64,000 nt of DNA from Citrus sinensis (taxonomy: Eukaryota > Streptophyta > Magnoliopsida > Sapindales > Rutaceae): contig NC_068559.1 of NCBI RefSeq assembly GCF_022201045.2, forward strand, positions 17,479,501 to 17,543,500, given 5' to 3'. Each line of letters opens with the position of its first letter. Within the stretch, counting starts at the first letter, position 1. This document shows, in pieces, positions 12,801-25,067 of this stretch. The notes beneath the pieces are model-generated. The model searched no databases. It was not told the origin of the DNA and saw only the letters and a program-made list of their open reading frames with translations. The translations under genes were made by a program, and so were the position numbers.

Positions 12801-15800
12801 TAACCCATATAATTATAAACATAAAACTTTCAAACTTGCATTCTTCATATCTTTTTTCCCCCCACCATCTACTATTCAATGTACAAAACAAGCACAAATC
12901 TCAGCATGCTTTCACCCCTAGATTTTGGGAGTTGTTGTGTCTCCCACAACATGTCCTAATCAAAACTGGACACATGTTTATGTCCACAGAGCAGTGATAC
13001 ACAAAATAGATTCTGACTTCCAAAACTACGAAGAACAGAAACTTGCATAAGGTGTACAAAATACCTTAACATCCTGCAGATCAACATTGACAAAATGCAG
13101 TAACCTTTCATTCAGCATATCCTCTACCTGAGAAAGCCAATCACAGGATGTCAGCAGAGGAAATCAATCAAGTTCCCCATGTCTCCTAAATCTTTCACTG
13201 GAATAGTAAAGCTCAAATCTAGCAAGCTACAAATTAACTGATGACCCACAATTTTAACCAGGAGCATGTGATGGCCTCTCTATTACAGCAGGAAATTCCA
13301 AACATTTCATTGAAATGCTTTGAAAGTATCAGACAGCGAAAAAAAAAATTCATTGTTTTCTTTAATGATTATTGGCAGGAGAGAAACAAGAAAAACATAC
13401 ATGATAACTAACTAAATAAAGACCAAGGACTGGGAAAAACCAGGTTACATCAAGAGGCAATCCTGTATTTGATGATCCCTTTTTTTCACAGAAATTTACT
13501 TCTAATTTGAGCTTCATGCATTTAAGAGAAACTAGAAACTTACAAGAAGGAAAAATACCAAGGGTTGTTAGAAGCATTTTTAACTCAATTAATGATGGCC
13601 ACAATGCAAGAATGCAAGTTAATCAGTAATGTTTGCCTTCTCTGGAAACTAACTAAAGAGGGTCATTATTTATTTCTTGTAAAATTGCTCCATTCATTCA
13701 GAATTTAAGGGACAAAAACAGCTGAAAATTTGTAAATTCAGATTTCAGTCTATTTCAGTTGACAATTGTCTAATATAGTCTGGATTCTAGCATGAGTTTG
13801 GGTTTAACAAGCCGTTGAAGCGCAGACTAACTTAATTTGGAACTCGTTTAGTACGAATCAGCTATGTACAAATAGAAGTCCAAATAGCCCTTTGCAGTGA
13901 TTTTTCTTTTTTCAAACAACAGCAGTCGCATTATAAAAGGGACAGGACCTTCAATTATCAGGATGACATGTCATAACAAATTTTTGCAGTCTTACAGGAG
14001 CACCAGAAACAAGAAACCGTCGCATGCATATTAGAACGATAAGAGCACAAGATTTTCTACCTTTGATCGAAGAACTTCTTTGTATGTACCGATTTCTCTC
14101 AAAGCAATTGTGAATTTGGTCATGACAGGGCCTGCAGACACATTAAGTTTCTCAGTAGTAACAGAACTAAACATATTGAGCTACTTGTTAAGCTCCTTTA
14201 AAACATTTTGAATGAAAACAAAGGCCACATGGAACGAAAGTTCCAGTTGAAGCAACAACATTACTGTATAAGTTCGGCCCAGAAAAAAAAGATGTGTCAG
14301 ATAGAAGTGCAATCAAGCAGCTGTAGTTAGCTTGTTAAAAGCTCTTTCAGGCCCATCCAATGGTCTAAACAAACAAAATCCTCACTCCAAGCTCAGTTGC
14401 TTGCAGAGAAAATTTCAGGCAACACAGAGCTTGAATAAGGTGGGCTCAGTTGTGCTATACTTTTAAACAAGTTTTTGACGCAATGATTTTGTACAACTCA
14501 AGAACAAAAACACATACCAATTAATTCAAACACATTCTCAAAGCTAAACCTACGCATACATGCCAAAAGAGGAAATTTTTCATAACATATCCTGGGGGCA
14601 GAAATAGGAATACATACCACCAAGAGCAACACAAATAGGATCATTATGGCCACCACCGAAACTTTCAAGAGCACTTACAAAAGCAATATCGCCATCGTAC
14701 CCCTCTCCAAGCCCTTCTCTGATATTTATAGATGACTGTGTAAGAACATCGATGAACATAAAAACTTATAGCAAAAAATAATATGATGGTCGAGAAAGTA
14801 ATCTGGCCATAACATTTCTGCAATTGGCACTTTTGGAAATAACATTGTATTGCATCTGATACCAGTAAGCTTTCATCAACAAACGTTTTCCAGACCAAAT
14901 ATAAGGAATTTTTACAATCCAATAGCCTTTTGATCCTGATTTTAGAAATCCCCAGAGTGCTCTGGCCTAAGGAGGCAGAGATGCCATGAATTCCAGCTTC
15001 CAGGAAGCCACTCAACAATTTTAAGAGTTAGAAGCAGTCAGGAACCTTCTACTCCAGTGAGTAATTGTCTGCAGTGAAATTTCATTTGACCGCACAGATA
15101 TAAAATTTCAATTGAGAGAGACATTTTCCAATGGTGTAATTTTTATAGGAGGATGGAAGTCATTTTCTGGCTAAAGCAGATTATGGTTCTCTTCTTGTTT
15201 CCAATGTAGCATTTTCTGTCCACAAATCAGTACTTCGAATGATTCTGATGACTGATAATTTAACCAATAAAAGTTGTTTCATCCTAGTAGCTGTTCTTTG
15301 TACACAATTGAAGCATAATCAAATTTCTCGTAATTTATGTAATTTTCTCTTCTCCCTCTCCAAGTTTTTTGATCCGTTCATGGTATTCAAACCGTTGAGT
15401 GGCCGAAGCTTAAAAAAGAAGAAGCTAGCAGGTTGTTGATGAGGACTGCTGCCCCCTCATTGCAAACTTTGTTGCATTTAGAATGAAAAAGAGAAAAAGG
15501 TTGCTCAGGGAATGTAAACTATAAACATGAGGCCATAGAAGATATTACGAGTCTCGATTTTTCAGCTAGGGATCATTAGTCTCCCAGAACAAATACACAA
15601 TCAAATGCATACTAAAAGCTTAAAATACCTGCCAACTTCAAAATTATAGAAAGAGCGTAATAGAGCATTGGGAATGTAGAGTTACGTGTACTTGCGACAC
15701 CCTTTGTAAAACTTTAAACATCTCCCTCGCAATGCTTCATCAGTCTCCTCCATACATTGTATCTGTTCGCCAAACAGTATATTATCAGGGCACTCACTCT

Positions 15801-16181
15801 CTAAATATTTTGAAGCCGAATATAATACACAAGGAAAATCCACTGTCATTTGTATGCAATTTAAACAACATAAAACTTAAACATCTTCTCATTATATAAA
15901 ATGGCATTGTAACAAAAGCAATTCAAAAGCTTTTCTGTCTACCCCCCCCCCCCTCCTTACAAGTTTAACACAATATAAAAATCACTTGCGCAACCTAAAA
16001 CGCATCGTTTTGAAATGCATGAAAGTGAAGCATTAATCAAGTAAGATTTTGCTTAAAACAACAGTTAAGAACAAAATGGAATTTGATAACAAAAAAAAGA
16101 CTACAAAAAAAGAAAAAAAAGAAAAGAAAAAGGAACCTGTTGCCGAAACATAGGAGAATCGTCAAGTTTCGTGAACTGCAT
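3887..16181 (-). CDS. AGD: ArfGAP with BAR, PH and ankyrin domains (AGD1-4 class)
   Basis: GTPase-activating protein for ARF GTPases, acting on endosomal or trans-Golgi vesicle traffic. Nineteen exons (high to low): 16181-16137, 15762-15686, 14718-14618, 14131-14061, 13127-13065, 11050-11006, 10260-10195, 10081-10034, 9938-9843, 9752-9711, 9132-8917, 8828-8697, 8597-8370, 8210-8124, 8040-7702, 7474-7329, 7255-7162, 6263-5773, 4001-3887. Together they give 2502 nt, 833 aa, close to Arabidopsis AGD3 (about 827). The start [12 protein letters not shown] matches the conserved N-terminus. Domains: BAR about 1-240, PH about 291-437, ArfGAP zinc finger with Cys516, 519, 536, 539 and arginine finger Arg544 (HRNLG), ankyrin repeats about 740-810. 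All introns are GT-AG; the last, 4002-5772, is 1.8 kb. AGD3 (VAN3/SFC) controls leaf vein patterning, but sequence memory does not separate AGD1, 2, 3 and 4 here. Confidence 0.93.
4481..4720. repeat. Short GACGGAGC-bounded repeat in last AGD intron
   Basis: A 240-bp segment bounded by gacggagc (4481-4488) and its complement gctccgtc (4713-4720), with G-runs inside and a perfect 16-bp palindrome at 4683-4698 (gggggcagctgccccc). A motif gcatttcaattaagtt occurs twice inside, near 4562 and 4613. The GACGGAGC...GCTCCGTC plus poly-G layout is common in plant dispersed repeats, so this is probably a decayed MITE-like element. No clear target-site duplication was found. Confidence 0.45.
4753..4796. 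repeat. Perfect 22-bp tandem duplication
   Basis: The unit beginning ggtcagaacagagagc and ending aatc occurs twice head to tail (4753-4774, 4775-4796) without mismatch. It lies in the last intron of the AGD gene and looks recent. Confidence 0.85.
7567..7623. repeat. 30-bp tandem duplication in AGD intron 15
   Basis: A unit starting cctatgcaatccatgtggtt at 7567 recurs at 7597 with period 30 and near-identity. It lies in the short intron between the ArfGAP exon and the next exon, outside the splice sites. Confidence 0.8.
10501..10578. repeat. 39-bp tandem duplication in AGD intron 6
   Basis: A unit starting tgaacatattatcaggtaga at 10501 recurs at 10540. The copies are essentially identical. 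Intronic, with no coding effect. Confidence 0.8.
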
Positions 16182-17853
16182 TTTAGAATCGATACGATGA
16201 ATTTCTCTCTTCTTCTTCTCTGAAGATAAAAGAAAATTAAAAGAAGATAACAATTAAGAATTATTTATTAATTCTTTCTTCTTTTGTTAGTGCGTTTTGT
16301 GTTTGGCTTAAATGGCCGCAATTGAAGGAGCTTTTTGTTTCTTAAGTGTTTGCGAATTTTCATGGCTGTCACTAAATAAATAAAAAACAAAAAACAAAAA
16401 AAAACCAAAAAAACAAATCACCCGCCTTCCAGTTTCTCTCTCCAGTCTGTACTAGCAAATGTATAGTTTATTTGTCATTTTGGGAAAAAGAAAAAGCCGT
16501 TTTGACTGTCAATGCAACGGTGTCGTTTTATTTGAAATTTGCCAAACGTGGGAGAATCCTCGCAATAATTAACTACTGATTAATTAAATAATAAATCGCT
16601 TCGAGATTGTGGGGTCCATGAAAAAAAAAGAGGAAACGAACCTTAGTCGCACTTTGGCGGCATGCGTGTAAGACACGCTCCGCAAAAGCTGCGTCCACGT
16701 ATAGTACTAAATATTAAAAAAAGAAAAAAAAAGGTGAAACTACACAGATTTATGTCTGTTTCATGATGCATTACGTTTCTTCCATTAAAGTGTTGTGGGG
16801 TTTTGTTTGGGAGAGTAATTTTTGACACAAGGTGAGTCAACTTTGATTCCTTTTTTTCCTACTGCATTATCTTATTGATACAAGTAGTTTTCTTTTGATT
16901 CTATTTCTAGCAAATGTAAAAGCATCAAATGTGTGTATATTATTCAATTGCATTGTTTCATTACAGTCATTAAAAAAAAAAAAATCGAACTTTTCTTGGA
17001 AACTTGACAGAGCAAAGTTTGCTTGGTTTTCATAGTACACGGTGGACGCATACTAGGGTTCTTACTGGTTGTCTTGATTATCATAGATAATTCTTAATAC
17101 ATAGAAAATGTTTAATGGGGTACCTAATTTGAGTTCGTGGCATCTGTGATGGTGCAGATGCATAATCATTTAATCCATGGAAGCTCTGAAAGTGATGAAC
17201 ATAATTCAGTAAATGAGTTAAGTAATATCGGACCCAGAGAAATTGTTCACTGCAGTTTGCAAATTATTCTTAATCTGGGATGACCAATCTAAAGGAAAGA
17301 CTTTAATAGGAAATGTGCTGTAGATGGCTTAAAATTTTCAGTAGCTGGGATCGCTCTTAATTAGTTGAACCGTGTTAAGTAGAGTGGTCAAGAATCAGGG
17401 AAGTAGTTACAAAAAATATAATGTGATAGAAGTTTACTGAAGTACGGTTGGTTCGGCAAAGAAAGATGAAAAATTTTGTGGTCTCATGCGTCCTGATGAG
17501 TGGATACAAATTTTGGATGTTTCTTGATTAAATATGAATTTATAATGATTTCCATAGGTTGTTAAGTTTGTGTTCCTTCCTCATCAAGCCTTCTTTAGGC
17601 AACAATTATTTTCCGATATGTTGATTTCTTTGCTGGTATGATGTTAATTTCTGATCTTTTTCCTTCCCTGTGATATTGTTTGTTACCATTTTTAAAATGA
17701 TACATGCAGTCAGTAATGATACGTTTGTTTGTTTTGAAGCTAAGCCCAGAAAGCAAGGCAAATATTCAGCTGACTTGTTTGCTATAGATATCATGTTCTG
17801 ATGTTCTAATGAATCAATTAGAGACTTGAAAAATGACGTTGAATAACTGAGAA
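16182..17853. promoter_or_regulatory. AGD promoter side and spacer before the DUF3444 pseudogene
   Basis: This gap lies 5' of both genes, which diverge. The first about 100 bases upstream of the AGD start hold a GA/CT-rich stretch (tctcttcttcttctctgaag at 16204-16223) typical of a plant 5' leader. The remainder is AT-rich, with poly-A tracts near 16380-16410. No gene was recognised; open frames of about 62-65 codons on the minus strand look like chance. Confidence 0.4.
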
Positions 17854-19906
17854 ATGGACGAAAATAGAATAATGGCCCTGAGGGAAATATGGGTTGCTAA
17901 ACTTATGATGCATAATGAGGATTATGACTTTGCTAGAGACAAGCTACTCACAGCTCAGCAGCTTTATCCAGCACTAGATGACATAGACTCAATGCTATCT
18001 GCCTGTGACATGCTACTCTTGGCTGCTGGTATTAAGTTATCAGATTCTGAGATTAATAAAAGCTGGATTTTTGAGCTCCTTAAGCCCTTACAGAAGCTTC
18101 GACCTCGTTGCAGCCTATAAGGGATGATTTTCCTGGCACAGACTTGGCTCTACAATTTCTACATGATGCATTCTCCAAGCTCTCAGACCAAGAAAAGCAA
18201 TCTGAATATGATTTGAAGCATAGTTTGGGAGGTTGTACGTATACATGTGACAGGACTTCTTCTTGCCACATTTTAGGCAGATTGATTGAACAAAGTAACT
18301 CAACAGAGGTGAATTCCAAGAACAGTAGAAATTTTGGGCTGTTTCCATTACGAGATTGTGACGCAGATGAACAAGTTGGTTTAATTACATATCAAGCTAG
18401 CCATTCAGAAAATAATTCAATTTCAAACCCGATGATTATCACTTTGAGAAAGTCTAACCAGGAATTCTACAATTTTGAGAACAACCGAAAACTGGAAAAT
18501 ATCCAAGCGGGGCAGATCTGGGCTGCGCATCTTCAGGCAAATGTTAACAGAAGTTACTGTTATGCTCTAATTAACTATAATGACAGTTATGAACTCCATG
18601 TCACATGGTTGAAACCAATACCAATTAGACCAAGTGAGACAAGATGGTATTTTTCAGGCTTGCCTGTTGGATGTGGTTCCTTTGATCTAAATCCAGTGGT
18701 ACATGATTTGGAAAGTCCAATGATTTTTTCCCATAAATGCTCCCCTGTTCATACAGGGACACAGGATCAGTTTGAGATTTACCCCAAAATAGGTGAAATT
18801 TGGGCACTTTATGAAAATTGGAACTGCGACGAATGGGCCAATGATCCTCAAAAACTAAAAGGATGTAAATTTGATTTGGTTGAAATGCTATCTGATTTTT
18901 CAAAAACTTCTGGTGCACATGTTGTGTGTTTGGAGAAGGTTGAGGCTTTCAGGAGTGTCTTTCAGAGACAAACAATTGGACAATATCCTGTGATTTATCA
19001 GATTCCTTCCAATCATTTGTATATCTTCTCTCACAATATACCAGCTTACAGGCTTTTGGGTGGAGACAATGGCAAAGTTGGTACTGCAATCTTTGAGCTT
19101 GACCAATCTGCTTTGCCTGATGATATGGTTCATGGTACTTCTACTGAAATTATCTCAGTGGAAGAAAAATTAGACTCCTCATCTGGATTCACTCCTAGCA
19201 AATATTTACCTTCATTTGAGTCAAGTGCAGACAGCCAGCTTCTGAAGCACACTTGGTCCCCGGTTGACTTTGCCATAGGTCAAGTGTGGGCTGTATATTG
19301 TGGAAAGGAGAACATGCCACGACCATACGTCCAAATAGTCGAGGTAATTTCAGCGTCACAAGTATATGTCACATTCTTAGAACCTCTACCAGTTTTTCAT
19401 CTGGACACTGAGTGGAAGAAGAAAAACCTACCCATCGCTTGTGGCTTGTTTGAACTTGGCAAAACCAGTGTCATACTGAAGATGTCACATTTTTCTCATT
19501 CCATGGAATATGAAAGATCTGTAACTGAGAATGAGCCACACTTCATTATTTACCCAAAAAAAGGCGAAGTTTGGGCTGTGTACGAGGATTGGAATGAAGA
19601 ATGGCAGCAAAATGATTATAAGAATTACCATTATTACATAGTTGAAATTCTATCAGACTTGTTAGATGAAACTGGGATGACAATATCCAGGCTAGGCTGG
19701 TGGAGGTAGAGAATAATCTGACTTTCTTCCACAGACAGCAAAATGATGGTTTTGATATCACTTGTACAGTTTCACAAGCAGAGATGTTCAGCTTCTCTCA
19801 CAAGATCCCTGCTTTTAAAGTGCAAGGAACTGCAATTTATGGTATTCCTGAAGACTCTTGGCATTTGGATCCCAATGCATTACCTCTTAAGCAAGTAATT
19901 AACTAA
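17854..19906 (+). pseudogene. DnaJ-like DUF3444 protein gene, two frameshifts, J-domain lost
   Basis: The N-terminus (MDENRIMALREIW...) is the helical leader of plant DnaJ-DUF3444 proteins. Two DUF3444 domains follow: from about 18500 (IQAGQIWAAHL) and from about 19265 (FAIGQVWAVYCG), each with the family's GQIW/EVWA and YDFVEIL-type motifs. Three frames are needed. A one-base loss near 18082-18092 joins LLKP to LTEASTSLQP; a 5-bp duplication aggct-aggct at 19689-19698 shifts ISRL away from VEVENNLTFF. The J-domain is also damaged: where HPDKNKFPG is expected the sequence reads QPIRDDFPG, and helix II is shortened. Functional relatives are intronless nuclear or cytosolic proteins of uncertain role. 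The frameshifts could be assembly errors, but with the missing HPD a decaying copy is the better reading. The middle frame, 18084-19709, stays open for over 500 codons, so inactivation is recent or the part is still constrained. Confidence 0.82.
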
Positions 19907-21025
19907 GTGGATAGCATTGCACCTCATGTCTCAGCGGATCTCTTAGTGTAGCATGTCACTTATTCAGCTGACTTATAAGAAATATTGGATACATTATACT
20001 AGAAGAACATGACATAGGTATGAGATTTAAGGATGGGTTTAAATAGTTTTGAGAAATGTCAAAAAGATCTTAATGTATCTGAATTAGAGAACTTCTGTTA
20101 AAATGTTACGTATGTTGTGAAATTCCTGGGTGAGATTAAAATGTTCTGTATGTTAAGCGATAATATCAAATAACTTTTTTTCTCTGGGCTAATGTCTTTG
20201 TTGAAGGTGTCAGTGAGAGCCAAGACGCTCCCAGTGAAAATTGAAATTTCAGTGACCTTTAAATCACCCAGGAATCATGTTGGTAAAAGTGCACCATAAT
20301 TTTGATGCTTACCGTGTCAAGTGAATATTTATAGTGCCGGATGAAACATAATCGTAAGGCTTGTTCTTGTCTCCTTGTGAAAGTTTCATATGGGAATTTA
20401 GGAGGTTGCTATGTTACAGAATCTGTAACATACACACCCAATGAGAAGAGCACACATGTCCTGAGGAGAGAGAAAAGCCAGCAAATGGGTGTGTATGGGA
20501 GTTGGTTAAAGCTGGATCTGTAAGTTACAGAATCCGTAACTTAGCCAGCTCCGAGAATTTATGGGGAATCGTCAAGAGTTAATATAATAATGGGTGGGAA
20601 ACAATTTTCTATGAACACCCCGTTACTCAGCACACCCTTTGCTTCGATTTAAAAGTTAAAATTCTACTTTCTACACCTCTTGTTATACCAAAACTAGCCC
20701 CATTATAACATGTAACTTCAAAATAATTCTGTGATTTTCTATGAACACCCACCAAAATCATTTAAAAGCATCCGTGTTGGCTAAATAGTCTACAAAGCTT
20801 TCAATTTCGTACCAAATAAGCATTGATGTTAAATCAGAACAATTAAGTGGGGATTGATGTTTAATGTTCGTGCTCAAAGTTTCTTAATCCTGCTTTTACT
20901 GTTTTTGCAAAAAATTGTATCCATTGAAATATTTCATAACAAATATCCATTGAGAGAGAAACAATCAAACAAATATGAGAGTTGGAAAGTTATAACATAT
21001 ATGGTGAAGAAACTATTATCATACA
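19907..21025. other. Intergenic DNA with small palindromes
   Basis: No gene. Near 20405-20435 gttacagaatctgtaac is a perfect 8-bp-arm palindrome. catacacaccc (about 20429) and gggtgtgtatg (about 20487) form an 11-bp inverted repeat. Near 20510-20545 a related motif (aagttacagaatccgtaactt) sits between inverted agctgg/ccagct. The phrase ttttctatgaacaccc occurs twice, near 20604 and 20734. This looks like remnants of small foldback elements. Confidence 0.5.
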
Positions 21026-21033
21026 TACACAAT

Positions 21034-22527
21034 TAGGGGTGGGCATAAACCCACAACCCATGGGTTTACCCAAATCCAAACTAAATTAAATGATTTGGGT
21101 TGGGTAAATTATGAAAATGGGTTAAATGTGAGTTTTATATAGAAAACAATTTCATTATGGGATGGGTATAGTTTACCCACGGGTCATGGACAAGACCCTA
21201 ACACTCAAAATTTTCAAATGAAATAAATGAAAACAAAATAAATGAACACAAATAAGTGAAAGGCCACCATTAAATTTTTTACGGCGTAATCAATTGTCAA
21301 CAGTTAGAAAATAAATATAACAGTAAAAATAAATTTAAATTAACATATATCATTTACCCACTTTCTGTTTTTAAATGGCCAAAAATCCCCCTGACAACAT
21401 AAGTTTATAATATTACCCTTATTTTTAACTACTCTTTTATTTACATTTATCATAAATTAAATAAATTACATGAATAGAAACTAAATAAAAAAATTAAGTA
21501 TTAAAACAAGAAATATATGTTTTGATATGAGCAAAAAAATTAATAATAAAATTTTTTCTTGTAATTATTTATTTTGTGAACATTTTCTTATAATAAACAT
21601 TTTGTAATATTTTAAAATTAAATGTAAAAAGTATAGGTAAAATATTTTATTATTTATCTTATAATAAATTTTTATTTGTCATTCAAGTTTTCTTATAATA
21701 ATTTTTTTATCATTTTACTAATAATTTTCTTATATATTTATTATAAGAAAATTTTCACAAAATAAATAAGTATAAAAAATTTTTATTATTAATTTTTTTG
21801 TTCATATCAAAACATATATTTCTTATTTTTAATGCTTTATTTTTTATTTAGTTTCTATTCATGTGATTTATTTAATTTATAATAAATATAAATAAAAGAG
21901 TAGTTGAAAATAAGGGTAATATTGTAAACTTACACTATTATGGGGTTTTTTGGCCATTATAAAAACAGAAGGGGGAAAAATAATATATGTTGATTACTGT
22001 AGGGGGGAAACTAGCAATCTCCCTAAAATTAAGTATATAAGTAGACAACATAACGCAAAACTACCAAAACGATAAATAAAAATAAATATTGCATAATTAA
22101 ATAAATAACAAGTGGCAAAATTTATTATTAGATTGTTAATGTCATGTTTGTGAAAATTTATTATTAAAGTGTACATTCTTATTTATTGAGAAATAATAAT
22201 TTTTGTGATTAAACTTTATTTTGATTTTCTAGTATTCTTTAATTTAAGGATTAAGTTATTGTAAAATTTATAATTTTTATCCACTATATTTTTTTATATT
22301 TTAATATCAATTTAATAATTAATAACAATTAATAATTATTATAATTTTGATATAATTAAATTTTATTAAAATAAAAATTATTTTGATAATAAAATTCAAA
22401 CTAAACCCAAATGGTTTGGTTTTGGTTGGGTTAAAAATATTTGGGTTGGTTTGGGTTGGATCCAAATTTTTATGGTTTGGTTTGGGTTGACTTGAAATTC
22501 AACCCAAACCAACTCATGCCCACCCTA
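21034..22527. mobile_element. Non-autonomous hAT-superfamily DNA transposon
   Basis: The ends are taggggtgggcat and, inverted, tagggtgggcat, the classic plant hAT terminal form. An exact 8-bp target-site duplication TACACAAT flanks it (21026-21033 and 22528-22535), as expected for hAT. Subterminal sequence is full of tgggttt/aaaccca motifs on both sides, matching hAT subterminal transposase sites. The 1494-bp interior is very AT-rich and has no transposase frame, so movement would depend on a transposase from elsewhere. The exact TSD suggests modest age. Confidence 0.9.
21342..21991. repeat. 650-bp foldback inverted repeat nested in the hAT element
   Basis: The left arm (about 21342-21605) and right arm (about 21735-21991) are imperfect inverted copies around a spacer of about 130 bp. 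For example, ctgtttttaaatggccaaaaa at the left answers ttttttggccattataaaaacag at the right, and the block around gaaatatatgttttgatatga is mirrored near 21795. This has the form of a foldback MITE inserted in the hAT element, or an internal palindrome of it. Transcription would give a long hairpin RNA. Exact ends and TSD are unclear. Confidence 0.78.
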
Positions 22528-22903
22528 TACACAATATATGTACATCCCCAGTTATGAAATGAAATTAAAACAAAAACTTGTGTTAAACATTTCTACTAAT
22601 TGAAAAAGATAACTCTAATTGAGTTCTTTCCTCCACACATATTCTAGATCGAATTCTATTTGTGAAAATATAGTTAAATTAAGTTGATAGTAAATAACAA
22701 ATAAATAAGATGGGTAGAGGAAGTAAAATTGTTTTAGTTAAACTTAATATTAATTGTGTCTCAAAAAAAGTATATTATTTTGTCCTTAATGGTAAATTGC
22801 TTGACATGTATTTCAAAAATATAAAAATTTAATTAAAAAAATAAAGAGTTTAAAAGTAATTTAGTAAGTTTAAATATTTTCACCCTATAATACCTAGTAC
22901 AAA

Positions 22904-25067
22904 GTGTAATTTTTAAAGACCTCCCTTGAAATTTGATGTATTAACACTTAGATATAATGTATTGATGTAATTACAGATATTTCCTTTGTCGTTAGCATAA
23001 AAATACGTCTGGCATCAGTATAGGAGGGTAAATGTGTAAAATCATATTTAAAATTCAAAATATTTTTTTACTAGATCAATACAATTTTGACTGATTTGCC
23101 TGATGTTGACCGAACGTGACCAACCAGTTATGGCTCCATAGGCGGTCGATGGTGGTGTTTTGCCATTGCCAGAGTCCTCTTCATGCCGGTGACCAACGCT
23201 GGTGACCAACGCCGGTGACGGGAGCCTCTGAATCAGTCGCATCCACCACCAAGCATTAACCCAAGAAGATGGGTTTTGTCTCACAACCCCCACACCGGCA
23301 GTGCCCCTTTGGCCGTTGCTGATGCCACCCATCCGCCATCACCCTTGAGCCACCCCAATACCATGCAGCAACCTCTGATATCCCAAAACTCAACCACACA
23401 CAGCCCTCAAAACCCTAGCTCGCGGCTTCTCACGCCGCATACCACTACAGTGATTTCTGCCATCGGTGATGGTTCCATTTTGTCGCCGTCCATCCCCTCA
23501 ACCAACCCTCGTGCAGCTCCGACCTCAAAACATCTCAACAGCCATAAATTTCATCCCGCACTTGCGGCCATGTTCAACCCAATTAGATCTCGCAAACGAA
23601 ATTCTCTTTAAGCCCAATACACCGCCAACATGCATTTTGTTGAAGTGGGTTTTCAAACAATTTGTTGATTCTGATGCAGTTAATTACTTTGATACTTGAT
23701 AATATTTTACTAAGGAATTATTTCAGTGTTAGGGAATTTTTTATAGTTAACTTGTCAATTACTTTACATAAATGATTTTTTTTTATCTTGGAAAAAGCTA
23801 TTTCCCCTGAATTTAATCCCGAGTCGCGCCCCGAATTAGAAAAACGACGTTGTTTTGATTAAATTGAAAATGCACCGTTCTCAATTTAATCTGCATCAGA
23901 AACCACACTCACACACTCTCTTACTTTCCTTTTGACAAATCACAGACTCCAACACAAATAGCAATCACGCCCACAAATAGCAATCACCCAACGGTCGCGC
24001 GAACAACCGGCACAGACGACGGAGGAGCCCACAGACGATGGACCACCGCCATCACGCGATCGAGGGAGTAGAACTCAAGCGGTGGTGCGTCCAAACTCCG
24101 ACGAAATCGACGACGACGAAGGTGGTTGGAGCCGCGGTTCTTTCAAGCTAAATCGTCGGTGTTCCTGTTGGTTTTCGGCGGCGAGGATGGCATGGAAACG
24201 ACGGCCGGCTTCCAAGCTTCATATCAATACCTTGATCGGCTGGTAGAGTGGTCAGGATCGTGAAATCCAACGGGGTCACGTTTGCGGGTCAGGTCGGGTT
24301 TGCAGGTCAAACCGGGTCAACTTCTCTCCCTCCTCATCCACTCACAAAGCGCCACACGGCTCCCCTTGGCCAGGTTGTTGCTGCTGGAATTTTTTTTGCT
24401 GGAAGCGTTACTGGTGCTGGAATTAATGCTGGAGTTGTTGCGGCTGGATTTTTTTTTGCTGGAAGTGTTACTAGTGTTGGAGTTGGTGTTCGAATTGTTG
24501 TTGCAATTTTTTTTTTTGTGTGTGTGAACTCCTGATTGTTTTTTATTATCTTGGGCACTTGTTGCTGCTAATATGTGTGTGTGTGAAATTGCTGCAATGA
24601 ATTGAATACAACAAGTGCCCAAGTCTTGTTGGAATACAACAAGAAGTCTTGCTGCTGTTAGTGTTGCTGCAATGAATTGAAGAAGCGACGTCATTCGGTT
24701 TAAGTGACCGTTTTAAAACTCACACACCTGCTGCACAGCTGCAATTAAAAAGAAAAAGTGACCGTTTTAAAACGCAGCGTTTTGGCAAATTCAGGGTGCA
24801 AATTCGAGATTAAGTGCGGGGCATATAACAGCGCTCTTTTATCTTTTTGTGTTTTGTGATTCCAGCCAAACCTATACCCATCGATTCTCAAAGCTATATT
24901 TAATCATTTATTATTTTGGTGAGAAGAATATTTTAGTAATTTTAAAAATCCACTAACAGTAAACTTAACTTCTAAATAACAGCATGAGAGGTTTCCGTAA
25001 TTATATCAATACATTCTATCTAGGTGTTAATAGGCTAAATCTCAGGGGAGGTCCTTAAAAATTACCC
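22904..25067. mobile_element. Mutator-like element with long TIRs (possible Pack-MULE)
   Basis: Terminal inverted repeats of about 80 bp: the left end (gtgtaatttttaaagacctc) matches the complement of the right end (agggtaatttttaaggacct) and continues with about 80% identity through gtattgatgtaattac. A 9-bp target-site duplication TAGTACAAA flanks it (22895-22903 and 25068-25076), diagnostic of Mutator-like transposition. Inside the TIRs is a GC-richer block (about 23100-23620) with an open frame of 111 codons at 23276-23611 rich in Pro, Ser and Thr. The composition contrasts sharply with the AT-rich flanks and suggests a captured host gene fragment, source unknown. No transposase is present. 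It is interrupted by the element at 23790-24836. Confidence 0.85.
23790..24836. mobile_element. Second Mutator-like element nested in the first
   Basis: A 9-bp target-site duplication TTTTATCTT flanks it (23781-23789 and 24837-24845). The ends are imperfect inverted repeats of about 75 bp: ttaatcccgagtcgcgcccc on the left pairs with ttaatctcgaatttgcaccc on the inverted right. The interior (from about 23899) is GC-rich and contains a low-complexity stretch of gctggaatttttttttgctgg type at about 24380-24470. It shares about 0.9 kb with 57497-58535. There is no intact transposase. Frames on either strand (24248-24535 +, 24317-24694 -) are low-complexity and probably not genes. Confidence 0.8.

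Noticed and set aside
24317..24694. 125-codon minus-strand frame rich in Asn and Ser
   Set aside because: It is the complement of the gctggaattttttttt low-complexity tract inside a transposon; composition alone explains it.
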